The notes under the pieces: model-generated
The model's input: the letters and a program-made list of their open reading frames with translations, nothing else
Databases searched by the model: none
Told to the model about the DNA's origin: nothing
Shown here: positions 5,481 through 15,200 of the stretch, in pieces
Layout of the letters: each line of letters opens with the position of its first letter
Position numbering within the stretch: the stretch's first letter is position 1
Translations under genes and position numbers: made by a program
From: JBMNTP01 sp050945795
Lineage (GTDB): Bacteria > Bacillota > Clostridia > Christensenellales > MGBC116941
Length of the DNA stretch: 23,829 nucleotides
Assembly (NCBI GenBank): GCA_050945795.1
Contig: JBMNTP010000030.1
Location: 1 to 23,829, forward strand
Direction of reading: 5' to 3'

Positions 5481-7890
5481 GGAAAAAGCGCCGGCGCAAA
5501 GCGGCAGAATAATAGATGTACCTATGGAGCAGGTTATGCACAGCTCCATGATGCCGTACGCCGAATATGTAATACTTGAGCGGGCGCTGCCAAGGGTAGA
5601 GGACGGGCTTAAGCCGGTTCAGCGCCGTATACTCTATACAATGCTTGAGCTTAGTCTTACGCCGGATAAGCCGCACAGAAAATCCGCACGCATAGTCGGT
5701 GATACGCTCGGTAAATACCATCCTCACGGCGACACCAGCGTTTACGACGCTATGGTAAGGATGGCGCAGGGCTTTAATATGCGCGAGCCGCTTGTCGACG
5801 GGCATGGAAACTTCGGTTCCATAGACGGAGACAGCGCCGCGGCTATGAGGTATACAGAGGCGCGGCTAACTCCTCTTGCCATGGAGCTTTTAAAAGATAT
5901 AGACAAAGACACCGTACCCTTTTCATTAAACTACGACGACGCTTTAAAAGAGCCGGACATGCTGCCCGGCAAGTACCCAAACCTTTTGGTAAACGGCTCA
6001 ACCGGCATAGCGGTAGGGCTTGCTACAAACATTCCGCCGCATAACTTAAAAGAGGCGATAGATGGTGTGCTCGCGCAGATAGATAATCCGGATATAACGG
6101 TAAAGCAGCTTATGCGTTATGTTAAAGGGCCGGATTTTCCAACGGGCGGCATGGTATTTGAGACGGATGAGCTTATAAAGGCATATGAAACGGGAAGGGG
6201 CAGGCTGGCCGTCCGCGCTAAAACACATATCGAAACGACGCGCTCGGGCAAGCAGCTTATAGTAATAGACGAGCTGCCGTATCAGGTGAATAAGGCGGTT
6301 ATGCTTGAAAAGATACTCAAGCTTAGCGAAGAAAAAAAGGCGATGCTGTCCGGCATTATCGATATAAGGGATGAGAGTGACAAGGCGGGTATAAGGGCGG
6401 TAATAGAGCTTAAAAAAGACGCCGATGCCGACATGGTATTGAATGTTCTTTATAAATACTCCGACCTTCAGGTTACATTCGGCGCCAACATGGTGGCTAT
6501 AGCCGATGGTAAGCCGCAGCAGATGGGGCTTCGGGATATAAACGCGCATTATATAAACCATCAGATAAATGTTGTTACTAGGCGCACAAAGCATGAGCTT
6601 GAAAACGCGCTTAAGAGAGAACATATACTTAAAGCGCTTATAATTGCGGTTAATAATATAGACGAGGTTATAGCGCTTATACGCGGCAGCAAAAATCCGG
6701 CCGAGGCGCGCGAAAAGCTTATGAAGCGCTTTAAGCTTGACACAGTACAGGCTCAGGCCATACTTGACATGCGTTTGCAGCGGCTTACGTCGCTTCAGAT
6801 AATAGAGCTTAGGAAAGAATATGATGAAATAGTGGCTCTTATAAAGCATCTGCGCTCTATACTAGACAGCCGTGAAAAGCTGATGGAGGTAATAGAAAGC
6901 GAGCTAACGCAAATTAAGGAAAAGTACGCGACGCCGCGCCGCACGCGTATTATACGGGGCGAGGCGCCAGAGGCAGAAATACCCGAGCAGCAAGAGGTTG
7001 CCGAGGAGAGCGTTGTTTTTATGACGCGGGGCGGCTTTATAAAGCGCATGACGCCCAAAGCCTACGCAGCTAGAAACGGCGATATATTAGATCCGCCGTT
7101 TATAGAGGTTTTCACCATGACGGATCAGCCGGTGCTGTTCTTTACATCTCAGGGCAGCTGCTTTACTATAAAAGCCGGAGATATACCCGAATGCAAATGG
7201 AAGGACAAGGGCGCCCTTGCCGCCGGACTTATGGCCGGCCTTGAGCATGGCGAAACTGTTGTTTGCGCTATAGACGCCGGCGATTATTCCGGACATTTGA
7301 ATTTTTATACCCGATCCGGCCTTATAAAGCGCAGCCTTATGTCGCAGTATGAGACGCGATACGCTAAGATAGCCGCTATATCGCTTAAAGAAGGCGATTC
7401 GCTTGTGAAAGTTGAGAAGGTGACGGAGGCTGATGGCTTGGTGCTTATAACCAAAAAGGGCATGAGCATAAATGTTGATAATACGCAGATTCCTGTTACA
7501 GGACGGGCGACGACGGGCGTTAAGGGCATTAATATGGCGGAGGGCGACGAAATTGTTTTTGCCGGTCAGGTAGAGGATGAGGGAGAAATTATTATAATAA
7601 GCGACAGGGGATATGCCAAGCGCAGCCTTATGGTCGATTATGACAGGCAGGGCAGAAACGGCAAAGGACTTAAAACCTTCGACTTTAGAAAGAACGGTGC
7701 GAACGGATACGAGGTAGCCGTGGCAGCATATGTTACGGTGCCGTATGATATTGATGTTTTGCAGAAGAACGGCGAGGTTACCCGCATAAATACCGAGGAG
7801 CTTTTAATTGAACCGAGGCTGTCAAAGGGTCAGCCGATTATAATGGTATTGATGGATAATATTGTTTTAGAGGCGTATAAAATTATATAA
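5473..7890 (+). CDS. parC: DNA topoisomerase IV subunit A (ParC-type DNA cleavage subunit)
   Basis: ParC cuts and rejoins DNA as partner of ParE. The protein has 805 residues. The breakage-reunion domain includes Tyr127, the active-site tyrosine in AAMRYTEARL, and the quinolone pocket GKYHPHGDTSVYDAM. Position 88, equivalent to Ser83 of E. coli GyrA, is Thr here; Asp92 matches Asp87. The tower and coiled-coil region reaches about residue 490. A six-bladed beta-pinwheel C-terminal domain follows, with repeats such as GGFIKRM, SGLIKRS and RGYAKRS. A degenerate GyrA-box-like segment (RQGRNGKGLK) is present, so gyrase-like activity is possible. Start ATG 5473 overlaps the parE stop in ATGGCTAA, implying translational coupling. 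It ends at a bidirectional terminator. Confidence 0.9.
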   Translation: MAKEKAPAQSGRIIDVPMEQVMHSSMMPYAEYVILERALPRVEDGLKPVQRRILYTMLELSLTPDKPHRKSARIVGDTLGKYHPHGDTSVYDAMVRMAQGFNMREPLVDGHGNFGSIDGDSAAAMRYTEARLTPLAMELLKDIDKDTVPFSLNYDDALKEPDMLPGKYPNLLVNGSTGIAVGLATNIPPHNLKEAIDGVLAQIDNPDITVKQLMRYVKGPDFPTGGMVFETDELIKAYETGRGRLAVRAKTHIETTRSGKQLIVIDELPYQVNKAVMLEKILKLSEEKKAMLSGIIDIRDESDKAGIRAVIELKKDADADMVLNVLYKYSDLQVTFGANMVAIADGKPQQMGLRDINAHYINHQINVVTRRTKHELENALKREHILKALIIAVNNIDEVIALIRGSKNPAEAREKLMKRFKLDTVQAQAILDMRLQRLTSLQIIELRKEYDEIVALIKHLRSILDSREKLMEVIESELTQIKEKYATPRRTRIIRGEAPEAEIPEQQEVAEESVVFMTRGGFIKRMTPKAYAARNGDILDPPFIEVFTMTDQPVLFFTSQGSCFTIKAGDIPECKWKDKGALAAGLMAGLEHGETVVCAIDAGDYSGHLNFYTRSGLIKRSLMSQYETRYAKIAAISLKEGDSLVKVEKVTEADGLVLITKKGMSINVDNTQIPVTGRATTGVKGINMAEGDEIVFAGQVEDEGEIIIISDRGYAKRSLMVDYDRQGRNGKGLKTFDFRKNGANGYEVAVAAYVTVPYDIDVLQKNGEVTRINTEELLIEPRLSKGQPIIMVLMDNIVLEAYKII

Positions 7891-7901
7891 ATTACGCATT
7901 A

Positions 7902-7932
7902 AAAAAGCCCGCTCACATGAAGCGGGCTTTTT
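7902..7932. terminator. Bidirectional terminator between parC and the alcohol dehydrogenase gene
   Basis: AAAAAGCCCGCT (7902-7913) and AGCGGGCTTTTT (7921-7932) form a perfect 12-bp stem with a 7-base loop. The A-run and T-run on either side let it stop transcription of both convergent genes. Confidence 0.92.
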
Positions 7933-7954
7933 CTATTCCACAATCCTTATATGC

Positions 7955-9121
7955 TTAAAGAGCGAGGCGGTATATATCCTCTACTTCGCGGGAGGTAAAG
8001 GTGACAAAGTTTCCTATTGTCATAGTGTCGTTGTTTGTTGCTTTTACAGCCATCTCATGCAGCCGCGCATCATCTATGCCGACATCGCCAAGGCGTATCG
8101 GCAGGCCTACTGAGGAGAAAAAGCCTTCGAGCGCCGATATACCGGCTAACGCCGCCGCTTCTTCATCCGGCTCGGTTATTCCAAAAACGCGCGAGGCAAA
8201 GGTGGCAAAGCGCCGCATATCATGTTTATAAACATATTTCATCCATGCCGGTATCATTATTGAAAGGCCGGCACCATGTGCTATATCGTATATGCCGCTT
8301 AGCTCATGTTCCATTTTATGCGATGCCCAGTCGCCTATTCTGCCGCAGGACAGCAAATCGTTGTGCGCTACAGTACCGCACCATACAATCTCGGCGCGTA
8401 TGTCGTAGTCGTAAGGGTGTTTGAGGGTAAGCGGCAGATTTTTAATCATAGAGAGCAAAGCCGCTTCGCACATTCTGTCCGAAAAATCGGTATACGGCAC
8501 GTTTGTAAAGTAGCGCTCTATTACATGCGCCATTATATCGGAACCGCCATTAAGTATCTGCTCTGTAGGCAGAGTGAAGGTAAGGGCGGGGTTTAGCAGA
8601 GCGAAATCAGGGCGAAGATGGGGGCTTGAGTAAGGGCGTTTAAGCCAGCCTTCCTCATTTGTTATAACAGTGCCGTCGCTCGACTCGCTGCCGGCGGCGG
8701 GTATTGTAAGTATAACTCCTACCGGCAAGCCTTTAGCCGCGCCGGTTCTTTTTCTAGAAAAATAATCCCATACGTCTTTTCCTTCAAGCGCGCCTATGCT
8801 TATTGCTTTGGCGGAATCTATAACGCTGCCGCCGCCAACCGCTAATATAAGCCCAACGCCGTTATCGCGACAGAGCTTTACGCCTTCATATACTAAAGAA
8901 AGCCGTGGATTCGGCTTTACGCCGCCAAGCTCTATAAAATCAACGCCGGCCTTTTTAAGAGCCGCGGTTACCGTATCATAAAGCCCGCTTTTTTTAATAC
9001 TGCCGCCTCCATAATGCAGCAAAACCTTTGTACCATACTTGGCGCACAGATCTCCCGCCTGCTTTTCAACGTCTTTGCCGAAAATTAATTTTGTGTAATT
9101 GTGGTAAGTAAAATCACGCAT
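7955..9121 (-). CDS. Iron-containing alcohol dehydrogenase (butanol dehydrogenase-like)
   Basis: This 388-residue enzyme belongs to the group III iron-dependent alcohol dehydrogenases and looks closest to the BdhA/YugJ-type NAD(P)H-dependent butanol dehydrogenases. These reduce aldehydes to alcohols in fermentation or detoxify them. The dinucleotide-binding region includes GGGSVIDSAKA (96-106). The four metal ligands are expected at Asp195, His199, His268 and His282, in DIMAH, HKMEHELSG and DIAHGAG. Length fits the family exactly when the start is ATG 9121, which has AAAGGAGG 7 bases upstream on the minus strand. An in-frame upstream ATG at 9184 lacks a ribosome binding site and would extend across the promoter. 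The substrate cannot be told from sequence. Confidence 0.92.
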   Translation of the reverse strand: MRDFTYHNYTKLIFGKDVEKQAGDLCAKYGTKVLLHYGGGSIKKSGLYDTVTAALKKAGVDFIELGGVKPNPRLSLVYEGVKLCRDNGVGLILAVGGGSVIDSAKAISIGALEGKDVWDYFSRKRTGAAKGLPVGVILTIPAAGSESSDGTVITNEEGWLKRPYSSPHLRPDFALLNPALTFTLPTEQILNGGSDIMAHVIERYFTNVPYTDFSDRMCEAALLSMIKNLPLTLKHPYDYDIRAEIVWCGTVAHNDLLSCGRIGDWASHKMEHELSGIYDIAHGAGLSIMIPAWMKYVYKHDMRRFATFASRVFGITEPDEEAAALAGISALEGFFSSVGLPIRLGDVGIDDARLHEMAVKATNNDTMTIGNFVTFTSREVEDIYRLAL

Positions 9122-9151
9122 GAAACGTCCTCCTTTATTTCCCTGCCATCC

Positions 9152-9183
9152 ATTATAACCGGTATAAAGCAAGGTATAAAGCA
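9152..9183 (-). promoter_or_regulatory. Promoter of the alcohol dehydrogenase gene with an 11-bp direct repeat
   Basis: On the minus strand, a perfect TATAAT (9157-9152) has TTTATA (9180-9175) 17 bases upstream. The plus-strand sequence GGTATAAAGCA occurs twice, at 9161-9171 and 9173-9183, with a 12-base period. It covers the spacer and the -35 element. Direct repeats here could bind a regulator, but part of the repeat is the -35 box itself. Confidence 0.45.
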
Positions 9184-9252
9184 CGGTGCTAATTTTTTAT
9201 CGTCTTTATGCTAATAATAAAGCGAACTAACGCACAACGGAGGACTTTTTAA

Positions 9253-12200
9253 TTGAGCTTTAAAAATGGTACCGGCGCAGCCTACATCGATATAAAACTT
9301 ACTCTTGAGGAGCTTGCCGCTCATGCCGCAGACATATCGGCAACTCCTGTAAGGAAGGCGGGACGAAGACTTAAAGGATTTCCTGCCGTTTTAGATGAAA
9401 AGGAAATGCTGCTTGAGGCGGGCAAGGTTTACTCTACTGGCAAAGGAGAACCGATGCCGCCCGCCGCCACACTTTTATGGGACAATCTCTATTTGCTTGA
9501 AGAAAAATGCATTGAGCTTGAGGACGACCTTACCTCGTCTTTATGCTCGGCGCTGCCAACGGTGGCGGCGGGGCCTTTTAAGGGGCTGCCAAGATCATAC
9601 TGGCTGGCGCATGAGTTGGTAACACATACCGAGGGCAGACCGACGGGAGAGGCGATATCGGCATTTTTAAGCGCATTCTCAAAAGCCAATCCCGTTATGA
9701 TGATTGAGCTTTGGTCTATGCCGCTTATGCTTAAACTGGTGCTTATAAAGCTGTGCCGGTCGGTTGCGCAGTCGGTGGCGGTGGCGCAAAAATCGCGCAG
9801 GGACGGCGAAAGATGGGCGCGCCTTGTTATAAAGTCAGCTAATAAGCCGGACAGGCTTATAGCTCTTCTTAAAAACATAGAGCCCGACGCCGCTTTCGCG
9901 GAAGGGCTGTATTCGCAGCTTAACAGGAGCGGAACCGGCATGACGCAGGCGGCGGATAGGCTTATGCGTATAAAAGGACTGGACGCCGACCGGCTGATAA
10001 GGAGCGAACACCGCACGCAGATGCAGTATCAGCTACTAGCAGCGAACGCCATATCAACGCTTAGAGAACTTGACGATACTCCATGGGAGGAGATGTTTGA
10101 GAGCATAAGCGCCGTTGAGGCGGCGTTACGGCAGGATGATGTTTATAGGGCGATGGACTTTGAGTCGCGTCATCATTATCGCAGGCGGGTGCAGGCCATA
10201 GCTCGCGAGCTTAAGATTGACGAAACGCTGGTGGCCGAAACGGCAGTCGCGCTGGCAAAAGAAGGCGAAGGCGCGAAGGCGCATAGCGGCTGGTATCTTT
10301 TTAAAGACAGTTTTAAAATAGCGCAAAGAACGGGATGCGTAGCGCCGCAAAAATGGAAAACACGGCGGGCGCTTAAGAAGGCGGCGTTTCCCTTATATAT
10401 GCTGAGTATTTTTATACCCGCGGCGCTTATGGTTTTGGCAGCGGCGCACTTTGGCGCGCTTTACGCCGTGCTTTTCATTATACCCGCGATAGGAATTGCG
10501 CAGGCGCTGGTCTCGCGCGTAGCCGCCGCTGTCGCGAGACCGGATTTTCTCGCTAAGCTTGAGCTTGAGGATATAGGCGAGGAGCATGCGACTATGATTG
10601 TTGTGCCGGCTCTGCTGTCGTCTATGAAGCGGGCGACGGATATTGTAGCGCAGATTGAGGCGTGTTACCTGGCGAATCCCGGCTCAAAGCTGTATTTCGC
10701 TTTGCTTGGCGATTATAAGGACGGGCAGGAGGAGCATGTCGATACCGACAAGGGTATATTTGAGACGGCGGAAAAAGCCATTATTGCGCTTAACAAAAAG
10801 TATCCGGCGGCGGAGCCTGTGTTTTATTACTATCAACGCGAACGGATATGGAATGAAACCGACTCTAAATTCATGGGGCGGGAGCGTAAAAGAGGGGCGC
10901 TTGAAGATTTAAACCAGCTGCTTTTAGGCAAGGGCAACGCTTTTATACAAAAAACGCCGCCGCCTAAGGTTAAATACGTTATAACGCTGGACGCTGATAC
11001 TCGCCTTTCAATGGGCGGCGCGGCAAAGCTTATAGGCGCTATCTCGCATCCACTTAACGCGCCGGTTCTTGAGGGAGGAAAGGTTGTTTCGGGCTACGGC
11101 ATACTGCAGCCGCGAATAGGACTGGCGGCGGGATCCGGCACCAGCTTTTTCTCGCGCGTATTTTCCGGCCGCAGGGGCTGGGATCTTTATATGACGTCTG
11201 TTTCCGATGTATATCAGGATGTGTTTGGGCAGGGCATTTTTACCGGCAAGGGCATATATGAGCTTGAGGCTTTTTCGGCGGCGCTCGATGGTTGGGTGCC
11301 GGAAAACCGAGTGCTTAGTCATGATCTGCTTGAAGGATGCTTTGCCGGAGCCGGCTTTGTAAGCGATATAGAGCTTGTTGATGGTTTTCCCTCAGCGTAC
11401 GCGTCGTGGGCGGATAGGCAGCACCGCTGGATAAGAGGGGACTGGCAGCTTTTAGGCTGGCTTATGCCAAAAGTGCGAAAAGCTGACGGGCAGAAAGTTC
11501 CTAATCCTCTTTCGGCGCTGTGCAGATGGAAAATTGCCGATAATTTGAGGCGCAGTCTGCATCCTATATTTGTGTTTTTGATTCTCGCAGCGTCTGTCTT
11601 TATAGAGCCGATAGCCGGACTTGCTTTAGCGGCGGCCGCCGTTTTCATACACGCGCTTATAGACATACTTACGTCCAAACGGCCGGGCGAGCCGCTGATA
11701 CGCGGCAACGCCACGCTTACGCAAGCGGCTATATCAATAGTTTTAATGCCGTATGAGGCGTATTTAAGCGCCGACGCTATTATACGCACACTTATAAGGC
11801 TTTGGCGTCGGCGGCGTATGCTCGAATGGGTTACGGCGGCAGACGCCGAGAGAAAGGACGCGCTCATAGGATATTATAAAAGAATGTGGTTCGCGCCTTT
11901 TTCGGCTGTTCTTATAATAGCGATTGCGTCTATATCCGGGCTTATAACGCCGGCGGCTTTCATTTGCGTAACATGGGCGATAGCGCCGTACGCGGCATGG
12001 AAGATGAGCGAGCCGGAACAGGGCAAAAAGCCGTTGTCCGGAAAAGACGAGGAATACATTCGGACTATGGCGCTTAAAAGCTGGAGATTCTTTGAAGAAT
12101 TCGCTGTAGAGCAATACGGGTATCTCGCACCGGACAATGTGCAAGTACAGCCAAGGACAAGGCCGGTTACCCGCACCTCGCCGACGAATATGGGCTTTAG

Positions 12201-15200
12201 TATGCTGGGCACGGTATCGGCTTACAATATGGGCTTTATAGGGTATTTAGAGATGCTTGAAAGGATAAGCGGCGCGGCGAACGAAATATTGCGCATGGAA
12301 AAGTGGAACGGGCATCTTTATAATTGGTATGACCTAAAACGTCAAAAGCCGCTGGAGCCTTACTATGTTTCCACCGTTGACAGCGGCAACCTTTGCGCCT
12401 GCCTTATGGCGTGCGCCGAGGCGCTCAAGCAGGGGCTTAGGCGGGATATACGACATAGTAGGGCGGCGGGTTTATCCGACTGGTTCAGGTGCTTTGGCGC
12501 GGCGAAGGCCAAAGCCGGCATAGAAAAATTTGCCGCGCTGTCCGAGGAGGCGGCTCCTTCGCAATGGAGGGCGGCGCTGCGGCAGTCAAAAGGCGGAGGT
12601 TTGGCGGGAAGAGCGGCGGCAAAGGCGCTTGACGAGTTTGATATGCTGGCGCCTTGGATAAAGCCGCTATCCGACCAGGCGCTAAGGAGAGTATGCGGGG
12701 ATAAGGTTAAGGTTTTCGCTTTGCGTATGGAGCAGTATCTTTCTCTTCAGGCTATGGCGAACAAGCACGGATCGGCTATGGGTGAGTTTGATGCTGTTAT
12801 GACGGCCGCTAGAAAAGACAACAGCGCTTTGCGCGCCGCCAAGGTAATTCAAGCATCGCTTATGACTGCGCATTTTGAGGCGGCCAAAATATCGAGGCGG
12901 GCGGAAGAAACGGCGGAGCTGTTAAATGCTCTTGCGCGGGAGATGGATTTTTCCCGCCTGTACAGCAAAAGGCGCAGGCTGTTTCATATCGGCCATGACG
13001 CCGGAACCTGCAAAGACAGCGCGTCGTATTACGACCTTCTCGCGTCCGAGGCAAGGTTGTCGAGCTTTGTCGCTATCGCAAAAGGCGATGTTACGCAAAA
13101 GCATTGGTTCAGCCTTGGCAGATCGCTGACAGGTACCGGAAGAAGGGCACTGGTATCATGGGGCGGTACAATGTTTGAATACCTTATGCCGATGTTGCTG
13201 CTAAAGAGCTATAACGATACTTTGCTTGACGAGGCGGTAAGGGCAGCGGTATCCGTTCAAAAGGCTTATGGAGATGCGGCGCGGCTGCCATGGGGTGTGT
13301 CGGAGTCAGGCTATTACGCGTTTGACCTTAACATGAACTATCAGTATAAAGCATTTGGCGACCCAAGGCTCGGGCTTAAGCCGGGACTGTATAAGGATAC
13401 AGTAATAGCGCCTTACGCTACGTTTCTCTCTTTGATGGTAGATGCGCCGGCGGCGGTAAAAAACCTGTACGCGCTTAAAAGAGAGGGTGCCGAAGGAGAA
13501 TACGGTTTTTATGAGGCGATAGACTATACTCCTTCAAGGACGTATGGCCGCAAGCAGGTGATAAAAAGCTTTATGGCGCATCATATAGGAATGAGCCTTT
13601 GCGCCATAGACAATACGATAAATTCAATGGCGCTGCAAAAGCTTTTCCATTCCATACCCGCGGTACGCGCCGCCGAGCTGCTATTGCAAGAGCGTGTGCC
13701 TTCAAACTCGGTGCGGCTAAAGGAATATATACGGCCGCTTGAAGAGGAGGAATCGGCTCAGCCGGTAGCGGCGCGCAGGCTTTTTACAAAAGGCCAGCGG
13801 CAGGCGCATTTTATATCGAACGGCGCTTACAGCGTTATGCTTACGCCATCTGGCACAGGGGAATCAAAGCTTAACGATATTATTATAGCGAGGGGCGGGC
13901 GGTATTTCGGCGTTCTTGCGGCTGTTAAAAATGTTGAAAGCGGCGCGTTGTGGCATATAGGGCATATGCATGGGTCGCCGCCCAAGGCTTATCATGCTGT
14001 TATGGAGGCCGACCGCGCCTCTATAAGCAGGCAGGACGGCACAATATCTACACGCATGGATATATGCGTGTCGCCGGAGGCCAACGCCGAGGTGCGCGTC
14101 GTCACGCTTATGAATACCGGAGAGACGGATGAAACGCTGGATATAACAATGTGGTTTGAGCCGGTTATGACGACAAAGCGGGATTTCGACGCGCATCCCG
14201 CCTTTAATAAGCTGTTTCTTGAAGCGTCGCATGAAAGCGGGGTGTTGTTGCTTAGGAAAAGGCCGCGCGGCGATGAGGGTATGTGGCTTGGGTTTTACTG
14301 CGACGGAGCGCAATACGAAACGGGGCGCGCGCGGTTTATAGGGCGTACAGAATCGCCGGCTTTCCCTAAAGGGCTTGACGGCGGCATGAGCGGCAATACC
14401 GTATCGACAGATGTTATTATGTGTCTTAGGAAAAGGGTTAATATAAAGGCGGGCGAAAGCGTTAAGGTGCCTTTTGTTATAGCGGCGGGCGGCAAAGAGC
14501 AGGCGCTGGAGGCGGCGGCTATAGCTAAAGACGCCGAAAGGGCATTTGAAATGGCTTTCACGCAGGCGCAAGTTGAGTCGCAGTTCCTAGCTTTAAGCGG
14601 CGATGATATAACTACGTTCCAAGCTTTAGGCGGGCGCATAATGTTTGACCGGCGTCCGTATGACTGCGAGGGTGACGGCATAGGTCGGCTGCACGCGCTC
14701 GGCATATCCGGCGATTATCCTATCGTGGCAGTGAGGGTGGCTAATACTTCGCAGCTTGGGTGCGTTTTTGATGCGGCGCGGGCGCATGAGTATCTTAAAA
14801 TGAAGGGGCTCGACTTTGATCTTGTTATAGTAGACGGCTCCGGCAACGACTATTACAATCCCGTTCGTGAAAAGCTTGCGGAGCTTACCGAGAGAAGGGG
14901 AGCGGGGCGACCGGTGTTTGTTGTAAAGGAATTCCCAAAAGGGTTTGCCGAGGCGACAGGCGGCTTTGAACTTAATAGCGAGCTGCCGCTTAAGGCGCAG
15001 GTTGAAGTACTAGAGGGTAAATATCCGCCTGAGGCTTTTCTCGCTCCTAAAAAGCGGCGCTCAAAACTGCCGGAGCTTATGTTTGACAACGGTTTTGGCG
15101 GCTTTGACGGCGATGGCTATGTCATATATAATACGCCGCCGGCGCCATGGGCTCATATTATGGGCAACGGCAAAGTGGGGGCGCTTGTTACCGATAACGG

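Noticed and set aside
6046..6849. 267-codon open frame on the minus strand inside parC
   Set aside because: The translation is a Tyr/Leu/Arg-rich mirror of parC codons (ATA, CTT, AAG) with no family resemblance.
3516..7890. Annotation as gyrB-gyrA
   Set aside because: ParE-type sequence features and the lack of dnaA/recF neighbours favour topoisomerase IV. A degenerate GyrA-box-like segment leaves some doubt, noted in the parC entry.
13864..14571. 235-codon minus-strand frame inside the glucan synthase gene
   Set aside because: Fully covered by a well-supported gene with intact domains; Arg/His/Pro-rich composition is typical of an antisense shadow.
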